Below, piece by piece: positions 32,866 to 41,686 of a DNA stretch of 64,000 nt. Made by a program: the position numbers and the translations under genes. A model generated the notes under the pieces. That model was given only the letters and a program-made list of their open reading frames with translations. It did no database searches and was not told the origin of the DNA. How positions within the stretch are numbered: position 1 is the stretch's first letter; the number at the start of each line of letters is the position of its first letter. Source of the DNA: Campylobacteraceae bacterium (lineage in GTDB: Bacteria > Campylobacterota > Campylobacteria > Campylobacterales > Arcobacteraceae); the NCBI GenBank assembly GCA_013215945.1, contig JABSOM010000011.1:1-64000 (forward strand), written 5' to 3'.

Positions 32866-33779
32866 GTGGTTTTGAAATTATTAATCCTGGTATTTTGACA
32901 CTTATTCAAGATAAAGGACGATTCTCTTACGCCCATATTGGTGTTACTAGTTCTGGTTGTATGGATGAATATGCCTACTTTTGGGCCAATAAATTATTAG
33001 GAAATGCAAAAGATTGTAATGTACTAGAAATCGCTTTTCCTTCTTTTAGTGTTAAAGCCAGTTCTGATATAAGCATAAGCATTACAGGAGCTGATTTATC
33101 TTTAAGTATTAATGGTAAGTATTCTAAGCCTTGGAGCACGTATAATATAAAAAAAGGGGACATACTTAAGTTTTGTAAGTCTCTTAAGGGTGTGAGGGCT
33201 TATTTGGCTGTTAAGGGTGGATTTTTACTTGAAAAAGACTTTGATTCTTACTCCACTACTATTAAAGAAGGTTTAGGTGCAATAAAAGGACGCGCATTAA
33301 TTAAAAGTGATTTTTTACCTTATACTCCTTATAAACATAATCATAAAAAAGTATTAAAAGATAAGTATATTCCATCTTATGATGAGACTTTAGTTTTACG
33401 CGTATTATTATCTTATCAAAAAGATGAATTTGAAGAAAAAGAAAAAGAAAAGTTTTTTTCAAGTGAATTTAGTGTAAGTCCAGAATCAAATAGAATGGGA
33501 ATGAAATTAAATGGAGAAAAAATCACACCTAAGATAAGTGGAATTATTTCAGAAGGGATAGCTTTTGGTTCTATTCAAATTCCAAGTTCAGGACAACCTA
33601 TTATATTATTAAAAGACAGACAAACTATTGGTGGATATGCAAAGATTGGTTCTGTTTTAGCGATTGATTGTTTTAAACTCTCTCAAGCAAAAAACAATAC
33701 TAAAATACGCTTTGAAGAAATAGATATTAAAAGTGCCCAAGAAAAGATGAAGAACTTTTATTTGGATTTTGATAACTAA
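32862..33779 (+). CDS. pxpC: 5-oxoprolinase subunit PxpC (KipA family)
   Basis: A 305-residue subunit related to the biotin-dependent urea amidolyase domain. It shows the N-terminal INPGILTLIQDKGR (residues 6-19), GVTSSGCMDEYAYFWANKLLGN (~27-48), the FEIxxxGxxL-type ITGADLSLSING block and the C-terminal SEGIAFGSIQIPSSGQPIILLKD stretch (around residues 227-249). With PxpA and PxpB it forms the prokaryotic 5-oxoprolinase. A terminator begins at its stop codon. Confidence 0.95.
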   Translation: MSGFEIINPGILTLIQDKGRFSYAHIGVTSSGCMDEYAYFWANKLLGNAKDCNVLEIAFPSFSVKASSDISISITGADLSLSINGKYSKPWSTYNIKKGDILKFCKSLKGVRAYLAVKGGFLLEKDFDSYSTTIKEGLGAIKGRALIKSDFLPYTPYKHNHKKVLKDKYIPSYDETLVLRVLLSYQKDEFEEKEKEKFFSSEFSVSPESNRMGMKLNGEKITPKISGIISEGIAFGSIQIPSSGQPIILLKDRQTIGGYAKIGSVLAIDCFKLSQAKNNTKIRFEEIDIKSAQEKMKNFYLDFDN

Positions 33780-33812
33780 ACAAGTAAAATTAAATTTTAC
33801 TTGTTTGTTGTT
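33778..33812. terminator. Bidirectional terminator between pxpC and the copper ATPase gene
   Basis: AAACAAGTAAAA and TTTTACTTGTTT form a 12-bp stem with a five-base loop, followed by GTTGTTTTTT. It lies between two convergent genes, just before the ATPase stop codon. Confidence 0.75.
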
Positions 33813-33814
33813 TT

Positions 33815-35944
33815 TTATAAAGAAATCCTTTTTAATCTTAAGGAATTAAGAATAACTGATAGAGATGAAAGACTCATAGCAGTAGCTGCAATCATTGGTG
33901 ATAATAAAATACCAAAGAAGGGATATAATAATCCAGCCGCAACAGGTAAACCTAAGATATTGTAAATGAAAGCAAAAAATAAATTTTGTTTTATATTTTT
34001 CATAACTTCATGACTTAGAACTCTGGCTTTTACTATTCCACCTAAATCACCTTTGATTAAGGTAATCTCAGAACTCTCAATAGCAACATCCGTACCCGTA
34101 CCCATTGCAATTCCTACATCTGCTTGAGCTAATGCCGGAGAATCATTTATTCCATCCCCCGTCATAGCCACAATTTTTCCTTCTTTTTGTAATTCAATTA
34201 TTTTATTTAATTTATCTTCTGGTAAACACTGAGCTTGGTAGTTTTTTATATTTAATTCATCTGCTACTGCTTTTGCAGTATTTATATTATCTCCTGTCAT
34301 CATTATTACTTCTATTCCTTGTGCCATTAGCTGTGAAATTGCAGCTTTACTGCTTGTTTTTATAGCATCAGTGATGCTTACAAAACCAAGGGCCACAGAA
34401 TTTATTGCTATATAAGAGAGCGTTTTTCCTAAACGTTGTTCTTTTATTACTGCTTCTTTTAACGCAGAGGAAATGTCAATATTTTCACTTTTCATTAAAG
34501 TAATATTACCAAGTAAAATAGTTTCATCTTTTATTTTAGCTTTTACGCCTTGTCCTACTATTGTTTCAAAATCATTTACTTCTAAAAAAACAAGATTTTT
34601 CTCTTTTGCAAAATTTACGAGAGCTTGGGCTAAGGGATGTTCACTTTCATTATTGATGGATGCAATTTTTTGTAAAATTAAAGTATTGTCTTTATTATTG
34701 AGTGTAAATATTTTTTCAACAGAAGGTTTACCAAGTGTTAAGGTTCCTGTTTTATCTGTGATTAAAACATCAATTTTATCCATTGTTTGTAAGGCTTGAG
34801 CATTTTTGATTAATATTCCTGCTTGCGCACCTTTTCCAACTCCTACCATAACAGACATAGGAGTAGCTAGTCCTAAAGCACAAGGACATGCTATTATTAA
34901 TACTGCAATTGCATTGACCAAAGCGTATACATAAGCAGGTTCTGGTCCAAATAAAGCCCAAATAATATACGTAAGAACAGAACTTAGTATAACGATAGGT
35001 ACAAAATATCTGGAAATTGTATCTGCTAGTTTTTGAATAGGGGCTTTTGACCTGCTTGCTTCTTTTACCATTTGAATTATTTGAGAAAGTAAAGTTTCTG
35101 CGCCTACTTTTTTTGCAATCATTTCAAAAGATTTTGTTCCATTAATCGTTCCAGAACTAACATTATCTCCAATACTTTTATCAACAGGCATTGGCTCACC
35201 AGTAATCATAGCTTCGTCAATAGAAGAAGAACCTTTTGTTATTTTTCCATCTACTGGTATTTTGGCACCTGGTTTTACTCTTAAATAATTTCCTACTTCA
35301 ATTTGATCAATCAAGATAGTTATATCTTCACCGTCTTTTATCAAAATAGCTTCTAAGGGAGCCAGTTTTAATAAGGCTTTTAAAGCTCCATTTGTTTGAC
35401 TATGGGCTCTTGCTTCAAGAAGTTGGCCCAATAATACCAAACTTAAAATTACGGTTGTTGCTTCAAAATATAAGTGAATATTACCACTCTCACTCTTGAA
35501 GTCATCTGGAAAAAGTTCTGGAAAAAACAAAGCAACCACACTAAAAATAAAAGCAACTCCTGTTCCCATTCCTATAAGAGTAAACATATTTAAACTTTTA
35601 TTGATAAGGGATGCATAGGCTTTTTCAAAAAACATCCAACATGCATAAAAAACAACAGGTAAGGATAAGATTAATTGCAAATAATTTAAATAAGCAAGAG
35701 GTAGAAAACTTAAAAAACCTTCGCCAAAAAATAAATCACTCATAGTTATTAAAAAAATGGGAAGAGTGAAAATTGTTGCAATAGTCATTTTTTTGACTAA
35801 AACTGCATATATTTTTTCATCTGCATCCTCATTCTCCATAGGAACTAAATCCATGCCACACTTGGGACAAGAATCTGCTTTATTGCTAATAATCTCACTG
35901 TGCATAGGGCAAGTATATTGAATGTTTTCATTTATATCTTCCAT
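33815..35944 (-). CDS. copA: Copper-translocating P1B-type ATPase with N-terminal heavy-metal-binding domain
   Basis: A 709-residue inner-membrane pump that exports Cu+ (or Ag+). It opens with a YTCPMHSEI...CPKCGMDLVPM heavy-metal-binding domain rather than a CxxC HMA domain. After several membrane helices come TGEPMP, the IIACPCALGLATP metal site (CPC), DKTGTLT with phosphorylated Asp397, an HP locus (SEHPLAQALVNFA), and MTGDNINTA / GDGINDSPALAQA. The CPC motif points to monovalent copper or silver. AAAAGGAATATT precedes the ATG. It is a single-gene unit. No copper regulator is next to it. Confidence 0.93.
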   Translation of the reverse strand: MEDINENIQYTCPMHSEIISNKADSCPKCGMDLVPMENEDADEKIYAVLVKKMTIATIFTLPIFLITMSDLFFGEGFLSFLPLAYLNYLQLILSLPVVFYACWMFFEKAYASLINKSLNMFTLIGMGTGVAFIFSVVALFFPELFPDDFKSESGNIHLYFEATTVILSLVLLGQLLEARAHSQTNGALKALLKLAPLEAILIKDGEDITILIDQIEVGNYLRVKPGAKIPVDGKITKGSSSIDEAMITGEPMPVDKSIGDNVSSGTINGTKSFEMIAKKVGAETLLSQIIQMVKEASRSKAPIQKLADTISRYFVPIVILSSVLTYIIWALFGPEPAYVYALVNAIAVLIIACPCALGLATPMSVMVGVGKGAQAGILIKNAQALQTMDKIDVLITDKTGTLTLGKPSVEKIFTLNNKDNTLILQKIASINNESEHPLAQALVNFAKEKNLVFLEVNDFETIVGQGVKAKIKDETILLGNITLMKSENIDISSALKEAVIKEQRLGKTLSYIAINSVALGFVSITDAIKTSSKAAISQLMAQGIEVIMMTGDNINTAKAVADELNIKNYQAQCLPEDKLNKIIELQKEGKIVAMTGDGINDSPALAQADVGIAMGTGTDVAIESSEITLIKGDLGGIVKARVLSHEVMKNIKQNLFFAFIYNILGLPVAAGLLYPFFGILLSPMIAATAMSLSSLSVILNSLRLKRISL

Positions 35945-36142
35945 AATATTCCTTTTATAACTTTATTGATTATTATATCTTTATTAGTGTGGATGTTATA
36001 TGTAGTCTTAAGGATATGGAGGAATAAAAGAATAAGGGCATGTAAATAAAAATGCTATTTACTGTTGTTCTTAATTAAATACTTAGCGTTTAAGTTATCT
36101 TTGCTGAAAGTTTTTCTTAGTATTTTGACAAGTACTTAAGGT

Positions 36143-36940
36143 TTATTCATTTAAACCTTGAGTAAGACTTTCTAAAATAATTTGAAACTTGTCATTTTTT
36201 CTGTATTCTAAGGTTGAGAAGTTAAATCGTGCTTGTAATACAATACCTGATTTACTTTTTAGAGTAGTGTTTTTAATCATTTCCATTATATTTAATAACA
36301 AAGTATTTAAGTTTGTACGGCTCTCATCTTTTACTAAAATCAAAAATGTATCGTGGAAAAATCGTACACTTTGATAGGAAATATCTTCTTTTTTTAATTG
36401 TTTATTCAAAAAGTTTAATATAAAAATCAGTAAATTATTCGCAATTAATTCATTGTGTTCATCTTTTATATAATCAAAATCCTTAATATGCAACAAAACA
36501 AAAATACCTTTTTCTTTTAGTTTAGAGTCTTGGTCTAAGAGTGTTTTATAAATCCACTTTTTATTATAGGTTTTGGTAAAAGGGTCTTTATAAATCTCAT
36601 CTCTTAATGCTTTGAGTTCTTCTTCTAAGTTAGTCATTGAGTTTTGGATTTTTTCTAAACTTTTTACATCATTGTTTTTAATAGCAACTTTTGCAATTTT
36701 TGTCGCAACACTTAGTGTTTCTATTGAATTTATTGTTGTATTCATATAATCATTAATAGTACTAAATTCATCAAAAATAAGATGCTCAATTTCTTTTTGT
36801 TCTTTTTCATTGTTTAAATTTATTTTTAAAGTTTTAGCATTCTCATCAAACGTTTTAAAATACAATGAAGGTAAAATAATCTCATTTCTTAAGACTTCAT
36901 TGATACTTAAATCGGTAATTTGAATTAATTTATTTTTCAT
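36143..36940 (-). CDS. Degenerate GGDEF-domain protein (c-di-GMP cluster, paralogue A)
   Basis: A 265-residue cytoplasmic protein. Residues ~1-120 are helical; the GGDEF-like domain starts at KDPFTKTYNKKWIYKTLL (~residue 118), which aligns with the DxLTGLxNRR motif. The active-site signature is lost (RFFHDTFLILV where RYGGDEF is expected). It overlaps the 3' end of the EAL gene by 11 bp and would be translated with it. A close paralogue is encoded at 38271-39065. A non-catalytic regulatory role is likely. Confidence 0.78.
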   Translation of the reverse strand: MKNKLIQITDLSINEVLRNEIILPSLYFKTFDENAKTLKINLNNEKEQKEIEHLIFDEFSTINDYMNTTINSIETLSVATKIAKVAIKNNDVKSLEKIQNSMTNLEEELKALRDEIYKDPFTKTYNKKWIYKTLLDQDSKLKEKGIFVLLHIKDFDYIKDEHNELIANNLLIFILNFLNKQLKKEDISYQSVRFFHDTFLILVKDESRTNLNTLLLNIMEMIKNTTLKSKSGIVLQARFNFSTLEYRKNDKFQIILESLTQGLNE

Positions 36941-38150
36941 TCTTTTCTCCTAGTATTTCTTCTATATGTTGGGGTTTATTAAAATAGTAACCTTGGGCAT
37001 AATCTATGTCCAAGGTTTTTACGTAACGCAAAATTTTTAAGTCACTTACAAATTCTGCAACCACTTTTATTTTATGCAATTTTGAAAAATCAACAATGCT
37101 TTTAATCAAAGATCTGTAAATATCTGTATCAATATTTTTTATTAAAGAACCATCAATTTTAATATAATCAATGTTTAAATTTAAAATATTGTCGTAGTTT
37201 GAAAAGCCAGAACCAAAATCATCAATAGCAATTTTTACTCCATATCCTTTAACTTCTTGAATAAAATCATTGACAAGCTCATAATTGGTGATTTTTTGGC
37301 TTTCCAGTATTTCAATGGTAAGCATTTCTCCAATATGATTGTTTTTTAATTCATCAATAATGATTTTTTTTAGTTTTGGATTTAGCATATCACTAAAATC
37401 AAGATTAATACTAATATTGATTTTATACTTTCTTATATATAAAGATACTTTTTTAATAAGTATGGCCATTAATTTGGTATAAAGTCTGAATTTTTTTGAC
37501 TTTTCTATAAAAACAGCAGGATAAAGAATGCTACCATCTTTATCAAAAACACGCATAAGTGCTTCATATTTATAAATACTTTGATCTTTACATGAAACAA
37601 TTTTTTGTAAATAAGGTTCCACTTTTTTTTCACTAATATTGTATTGAAGGGTTTTTATTAAATTGCTTTTGTTGTCTTGTTCGTTAAAAAAATGTGGATC
37701 AAAATAGGCAAAATCACTGTAGTTCAGTTTCGCATTATTGAGTGCTTTTTCTGCATAAATTCTAAGATCTTCAATTTTACCTTTTGTACATCCTATGGTT
37801 AAGTTAATATTAATAGAATTATCTTTATCAAGATAAAAATCGTGCTCTTCAATTTTTAAGAGAATAATGTCTTTTATTTTTTGGATTTTTTTAAGGCTTA
37901 AATTGGCGTATATCTTAAATTCAAAGATATCAATGTATAAATGTTTGAGTTTATAAGTAAGAATTTTATTCAGTATTTTGGGAATCTCATTTTTGACAAT
38001 TTCGTTTAAAAGTTTTAGGACTTGTGAAATAACTAAATCACCATTTTTGTATCCATAAACATAATTTATGTCTTTCATATATAAGATATCTATCAAAAAA
38101 ATAGTATGAGTATTATTTTTATCTTTTAAATATCTTAAGCTATCTAACAA
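36930..38150 (-). CDS. EAL-domain c-di-GMP phosphodiesterase with degenerate GGDEF domain
   Basis: A 406-residue cytoplasmic protein. The N-terminal ~150 residues are GGDEF-like (FLIDILYMKDINYVYGYKNGD) but lack the GGDEF signature. The EAL domain (about 165-400) keeps the catalytic set: YEALMR, SINLDF, TIEILES, IAIDDFGSGFSNYD, IKIDGS, VAEFV and YAQGYYFNKP. It should therefore hydrolyse c-di-GMP to pGpG. It is flanked on both sides by degenerate GGDEF genes in the same direction and overlaps the downstream one. Confidence 0.88.
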   Translation of the reverse strand: MLDSLRYLKDKNNTHTIFLIDILYMKDINYVYGYKNGDLVISQVLKLLNEIVKNEIPKILNKILTYKLKHLYIDIFEFKIYANLSLKKIQKIKDIILLKIEEHDFYLDKDNSININLTIGCTKGKIEDLRIYAEKALNNAKLNYSDFAYFDPHFFNEQDNKSNLIKTLQYNISEKKVEPYLQKIVSCKDQSIYKYEALMRVFDKDGSILYPAVFIEKSKKFRLYTKLMAILIKKVSLYIRKYKINISINLDFSDMLNPKLKKIIIDELKNNHIGEMLTIEILESQKITNYELVNDFIQEVKGYGVKIAIDDFGSGFSNYDNILNLNIDYIKIDGSLIKNIDTDIYRSLIKSIVDFSKLHKIKVVAEFVSDLKILRYVKTLDIDYAQGYYFNKPQHIEEILGEKNEK

Positions 38151-38270
38151 TACTTCTCCTCAAAATTATTTAATAATATCAACTATTATAGTAAGTTAAT
38201 CTTAAGAATTGTATATACTGAAATTTATATTTAAAAATTAGCAAATGATATAATCTTAAAAAAAGTGTAT

Positions 38271-39065
38271 TTAATTTATTTGATTGTGAAGCTCTTCAAG
38301 TACTTTTGTGAAGTCTTCCTCTTTTTTGTATTCCAAACATGAAAACTTAAAACGAGGTTGTATTACTATCCCTTTTTTGTTTTTCAGTTTATGAGTGAAT
38401 AAATCTTCTTGTATTTGTGTAAATAAATCTTTTAAATCATCAAGGCTTTCTTTATTACAAAGAAATAAAAAGGTATCTTGATAATAACGAATGCATTCGT
38501 ATTCTATATTTTCTTCTTTAAGGTTTTTATTTAAATGATTAAGTACAAAGATTAGAAGATTATCTGCAAGAACTGTAGAGAATTTTTTACTTATTGTATT
38601 GTAATCATACAAATCAATTAAAACTACAGACCCGCTTTTATTAAAGCAACCCTCTTTGTTTAAAATATATTTATATACCCATTTTCGATTATATGTTTTA
38701 GAAAAACTGTCTTTATAAATTTCATCTTGCAAACTTAGTAGATCTTTTTCTAAATCTCTTAATAATACTTGTAGATTATCTAAGCTGTTATTGTCTTTAT
38801 TAATAATAGCGATTTTCGCTTGTTTTGTTACCGTACTTAAATTATGAATGGATTTTATCGTTGAATTCATAAAGGTATTAATAGTATTGAATTCTTCAAG
38901 AATTAAATTTTTGCTTTCTTTCATTTCTTTGTTTTCTTTTAGATTAATATTAAAGTCTTTTAGATGTTTAGCAAAACAAGTAAAATAAGATGAAGGTAAA
39001 ATTATTTCATTTATTAATAAATCTTTAATAGTATTTTCGGTTATTATTTTAAGCTTTTTTTTCAT
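38271..39065 (-). CDS. Degenerate GGDEF-domain protein (c-di-GMP cluster, paralogue B)
   Basis: A 264-residue protein colinear with the one at 36143: the same N-terminal INEIILPSSYF segment, the LILEEFNTINTFMNSTIKSIHNLS helix region, and KDSFSKTYNRKWVYKYIL at the start of the GGDEF fold. The signature is again missing (RYYQDTFLFL). It is probably the first gene of a three-gene unit with the EAL protein (120-bp gap). The conserved N-terminal half shared by both paralogues may be an interaction domain. Confidence 0.78.
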   Translation of the reverse strand: MKKKLKIITENTIKDLLINEIILPSSYFTCFAKHLKDFNINLKENKEMKESKNLILEEFNTINTFMNSTIKSIHNLSTVTKQAKIAIINKDNNSLDNLQVLLRDLEKDLLSLQDEIYKDSFSKTYNRKWVYKYILNKEGCFNKSGSVVLIDLYDYNTISKKFSTVLADNLLIFVLNHLNKNLKEENIEYECIRYYQDTFLFLCNKESLDDLKDLFTQIQEDLFTHKLKNKKGIVIQPRFKFSCLEYKKEEDFTKVLEELHNQIN

Positions 39066-39303
39066 AAATATCCCTTAAATAATCTTTATTATTATATTTT
39101 ACAAAAAGAACAATTAATAATTCTTTAAATTTTTTTGCTAACTTATTTAATAATTATAAATCCTATTACAGACAGTAATAATCCAAATATAAATAAAAAG
39201 TACTTTGCTTTTTCCCTTATTACAAATAATGCATGAAAGTATGATAATATACGAAATCAATTAATGAATATTAATAGAATAGTTAAAAATTAAAAGGTTA
39301 AAC

Positions 39304-39834
39304 TTGGAAGAATTTATTAAAGAATGGGGCTATCTTGCTTTATTCCTATACTCATTTGGTGGAGGTTTTGTTGGCTTAGTCGTGGCTGGTGTACTGTCAT
39401 TTGCAGGAGATTTAAATATTTATATATGTATAGCAGTTGCAGCAACTTCGAATTTCTTAGGAGATCAATTTTTATTTACACTTGCTCGTAATAATAAAGC
39501 CTATGCAAAAGAAATGATGGGAAAATATGGACGAAAAGTAGCTTACGCACATATTCTAATGCGTAAATATGGTTCACCTGTCGTTTTTATTCAAAAATAT
39601 GTATATGGAATTAAAACAATTATTCCTTTAGCAATGGGATTAACAAAATACAATTCCAAAAAGTTCTTAGTATACAATGTATTTGCAGCTGCTTTATGGG
39701 CCTGTATTGTTGGATACGCTTCTTATATGGTTGGAGATATTGTATTAAGTGCTGCGGATGAGTTTAAATACATTGGACTGGGAATTTTAATAGCTATTAT
39801 TGTAAGTATTTCATACTTCTTTAGAAAAATATAA
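39304..39834 (+). CDS. DedA-family membrane protein
   Basis: A 176-residue polytopic protein of the DedA/SNARE-associated family, whose members act in lipid carrier translocation and membrane homeostasis. Typical features are GYLALFLYSFGGGFVGLVVAGVLSFAG near the N-terminus, the glycine-rich GKYGRKVAYAHILMRKYGSPVVFIQKYVYGIKTIIPLAMG core (residues ~77-115) with its conserved charged residues, and a final helix. It starts with TTG at 39304 behind AAAAGG. It sits directly before dbpA. Confidence 0.88.
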   Translation: MEEFIKEWGYLALFLYSFGGGFVGLVVAGVLSFAGDLNIYICIAVAATSNFLGDQFLFTLARNNKAYAKEMMGKYGRKVAYAHILMRKYGSPVVFIQKYVYGIKTIIPLAMGLTKYNSKKFLVYNVFAAALWACIVGYASYMVGDIVLSAADEFKYIGLGILIAIIVSISYFFRKI

Positions 39835-39845
39835 AAGGATTTATT

Positions 39846-41219
39846 ATTACTTCATTTAACACTTTAAACATAAGCAAAGAGGCATTGGATAATTTATCTT
39901 CTTTGCAATATGAGAAAATGACAGAAATTCAAGAAAAATCCTTACCTTTAATTATTGAAGGTCATGATGTTATTGCTCAAGCAAAAACAGGTTCTGGTAA
40001 AACAGTATCTTTTTCTTTACCTATTATCTTAAAATTAGATGTGAAACACTTTCGTGTTCAAAGTCTAATCTTAGCACCCACAAGAGAGTTAGCAGCACAA
40101 GTTGCAAATGAGCTTAGAAAACTTGCTCGTTTTAGACACAATGTGAAAATTTTAGAATTATGCGGAGGGGTTGCTTATAGACCCCAAGTTCATTCTTTGT
40201 TTCATGGTGCACATATTCTAGTAGGAACGCCTGGTCGAATATTAAAACACTTAAGTGAAGACAATATTAAATGCGATGATATCAATACTCTGGTATTAGA
40301 TGAAGCAGATAAAATGTTGGATATGGGTTTTTTAGAAGATATTAATGAAATCATTTCTTATTTACCAAAAGAGCGACAAACCTTATTATTCTCTGCAACT
40401 TTTGATGAAGATATTAAAAGTATTGCTTCTAGTATTTTAAACAAGCCTAAAACAGTTCAAGTAGCTTTAAAACACAATGAAAATGTTATTAATGAACAAT
40501 ACTATAAAGTAGATAATGAAAATAAAACACCTTTAATTTCAACAATTATTTCTTCTTTCAAACCAGAATCTATTTTGATTTTTTGTAATACAAAAATTAA
40601 GTGTGATGAATTAGCAGATGATTTATATGCTTTAGGTTTTGATGTAGTTACTTTACATTCTGATTTAGATCAAAAAGACAGAGATGAAGTGTTACTTATG
40701 TTTTCAAATAAATCATATCCTATATTAATTGCAACAGATGTTGCCTCAAGAGGTTTAGATATTGACGATATTTCATTGGTAATTAATTATGATATTGCTA
40801 ATGATGAAAAAGTACATACGCATAGAATTGGACGAACAGCAAGAGCTGGAAAAAAAGGAATGGCAATTTCTTTATGTAATTATTACGATGAAGAAAAAAT
40901 GCTTGATTTTAATCAAATTCTAGAAAAAGAGACTGTTTTTTCTGATTCTACTTTATTGGAAGATGATATTTCTTTTAAATTGGATTGTCCTTTTAGAACG
41001 ATTTATATTAATGGTGGGAAAAAACATAAGGTTCGAGCGGGAGATTTATTGGGTGCATTAACAGGAAGTATTGGTTTAGGAAAAGATGATATTGGAAAAA
41101 TCAATATTTTTAATTTCTGTTCTTACGTAGCTATTAAAAGAGATGTGTTTGATAAAGCATTAACTGGTTTAAATGACCAAAGAATTAAAGGTAAATATTA
41201 TAAAGCATATGGAAGATAA
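39846..41219 (+). CDS. dbpA: DEAD-box RNA helicase DbpA, apparent AUU start
   Basis: A 457-residue ATP-dependent RNA helicase of 50S ribosome assembly. It has the Q motif, AKTGSGKT (Walker A), PTRELA, GTPGR, DEAD (LDEADKMLDMGF), SAT, and HRIGRTARAG, and ends with the DbpA 23S-rRNA-binding domain (IYINGGKKHKVRAGDLLGAL...). The Q-motif region lies upstream of the first ordinary start (TTG at 39885). ATT at 39846, six bases after AAAAGGA, starts M-T-S-F-N-T-L-N, which matches the E. coli DbpA N-terminus (MTAFSTLN). An AUU start as in infC is the best reading; an ATG-to-ATT sequencing error is the alternative. Confidence 0.9.
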   Translation: MTSFNTLNISKEALDNLSSLQYEKMTEIQEKSLPLIIEGHDVIAQAKTGSGKTVSFSLPIILKLDVKHFRVQSLILAPTRELAAQVANELRKLARFRHNVKILELCGGVAYRPQVHSLFHGAHILVGTPGRILKHLSEDNIKCDDINTLVLDEADKMLDMGFLEDINEIISYLPKERQTLLFSATFDEDIKSIASSILNKPKTVQVALKHNENVINEQYYKVDNENKTPLISTIISSFKPESILIFCNTKIKCDELADDLYALGFDVVTLHSDLDQKDRDEVLLMFSNKSYPILIATDVASRGLDIDDISLVINYDIANDEKVHTHRIGRTARAGKKGMAISLCNYYDEEKMLDFNQILEKETVFSDSTLLEDDISFKLDCPFRTIYINGGKKHKVRAGDLLGALTGSIGLGKDDIGKINIFNFCSYVAIKRDVFDKALTGLNDQRIKGKYYKAYGR

Positions 41220-41240
41220 GCCCTAGGCTTATCTTTATTT
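41214..41240 (+). terminator. Rho-independent terminator of dbpA
   Basis: AGATAAGCC (41214-41222), CTA loop, GGCTTATCT (41226-41234), then TTATTTTT. The stem overlaps the dbpA stop codon. The same hairpin with one base change ends mscS at 45317-45337. Confidence 0.75.
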
Positions 41241-41357
41241 TTGTTTAAAAATATGAACATCTCTTTGCGGAAAAGGTATGGTGATTTTATTATCATCAAG
41301 CGCTTTTTTTTCATTCTTTAGAATTCCAAAATACACATCCCCATAATCTTCACATTT
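41235..41357 (-). pseudogene. Truncated mscS-like gene fragment
   Basis: Read on the minus strand this encodes a C-terminal MscS fragment (K-C-E-D-Y-G-D-V-Y-F-G-I, then NKITIPFPQRDVHIFKQK and a stop), almost identical to the end of the intact gene at 45341-46147. No start or upstream portion remains. The frame is still open, which suggests a recent truncation or duplication. Confidence 0.8.
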
Positions 41358-41686
41358 TATCTTATCTTCATCTGTAATAGTAGTCGTATAAAGGGTTTAT
41401 ACAATCTAAATTGGAGTAAATTTAAAGACAGAAGATAAAAAAAACAATTGAATTATTTTTATAATTTACAAGATAAGTATCGCATAAAATGTATTTCTTT
41501 GAGTACGGTGTCTCATCATCTTTATTTGGCAAAATTTAAATTAATAAGGGAAGTGTTTTTATGAGTTAACATATTGACTCTTCTTTTGATTTTTTATGAA
41601 AATTTGGGTTTTTAAAAGTAAGCTCCGACATTTTAAAAGAGTATCTTATTCTTAAAGATACATAAGCACAGTTACATGACATGTTC
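41358..41686. other. Gene-free stretch left of the inserted two-component block
   Basis: No convincing gene. A plus-strand open frame (41439-41564) encodes a short tail containing L-S-T-V-S-H-H-L, reminiscent of an ArsR-type recognition helix, but it has no start site and is very short. Together with the truncated mscS copy, this looks like a junction of decayed sequence. Confidence 0.5.

Larger units (their letters stand above)
41214..41357. repeat. 144-bp direct repeat, left copy (mscS 3' end)
   Basis: Aligns without gaps to 45317-45460, with about 12 mismatches by eye (roughly 92% identity). It includes the terminator hairpin and the last ~40 codons of mscS. Both copies are in the same orientation and flank the 4.1 kb block with the porin and two-component genes. 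Similarity stops sharply after CTTCACATTT in both copies. Confidence 0.85.

Noticed and set aside
41439-41564. Short plus-strand frame with L-S-T-V-S-H-H-L, possibly an ArsR-like helix-turn-helix remnant
   Set aside because: Only about 40 codons, no start site and no other family motif; the resemblance may be chance.
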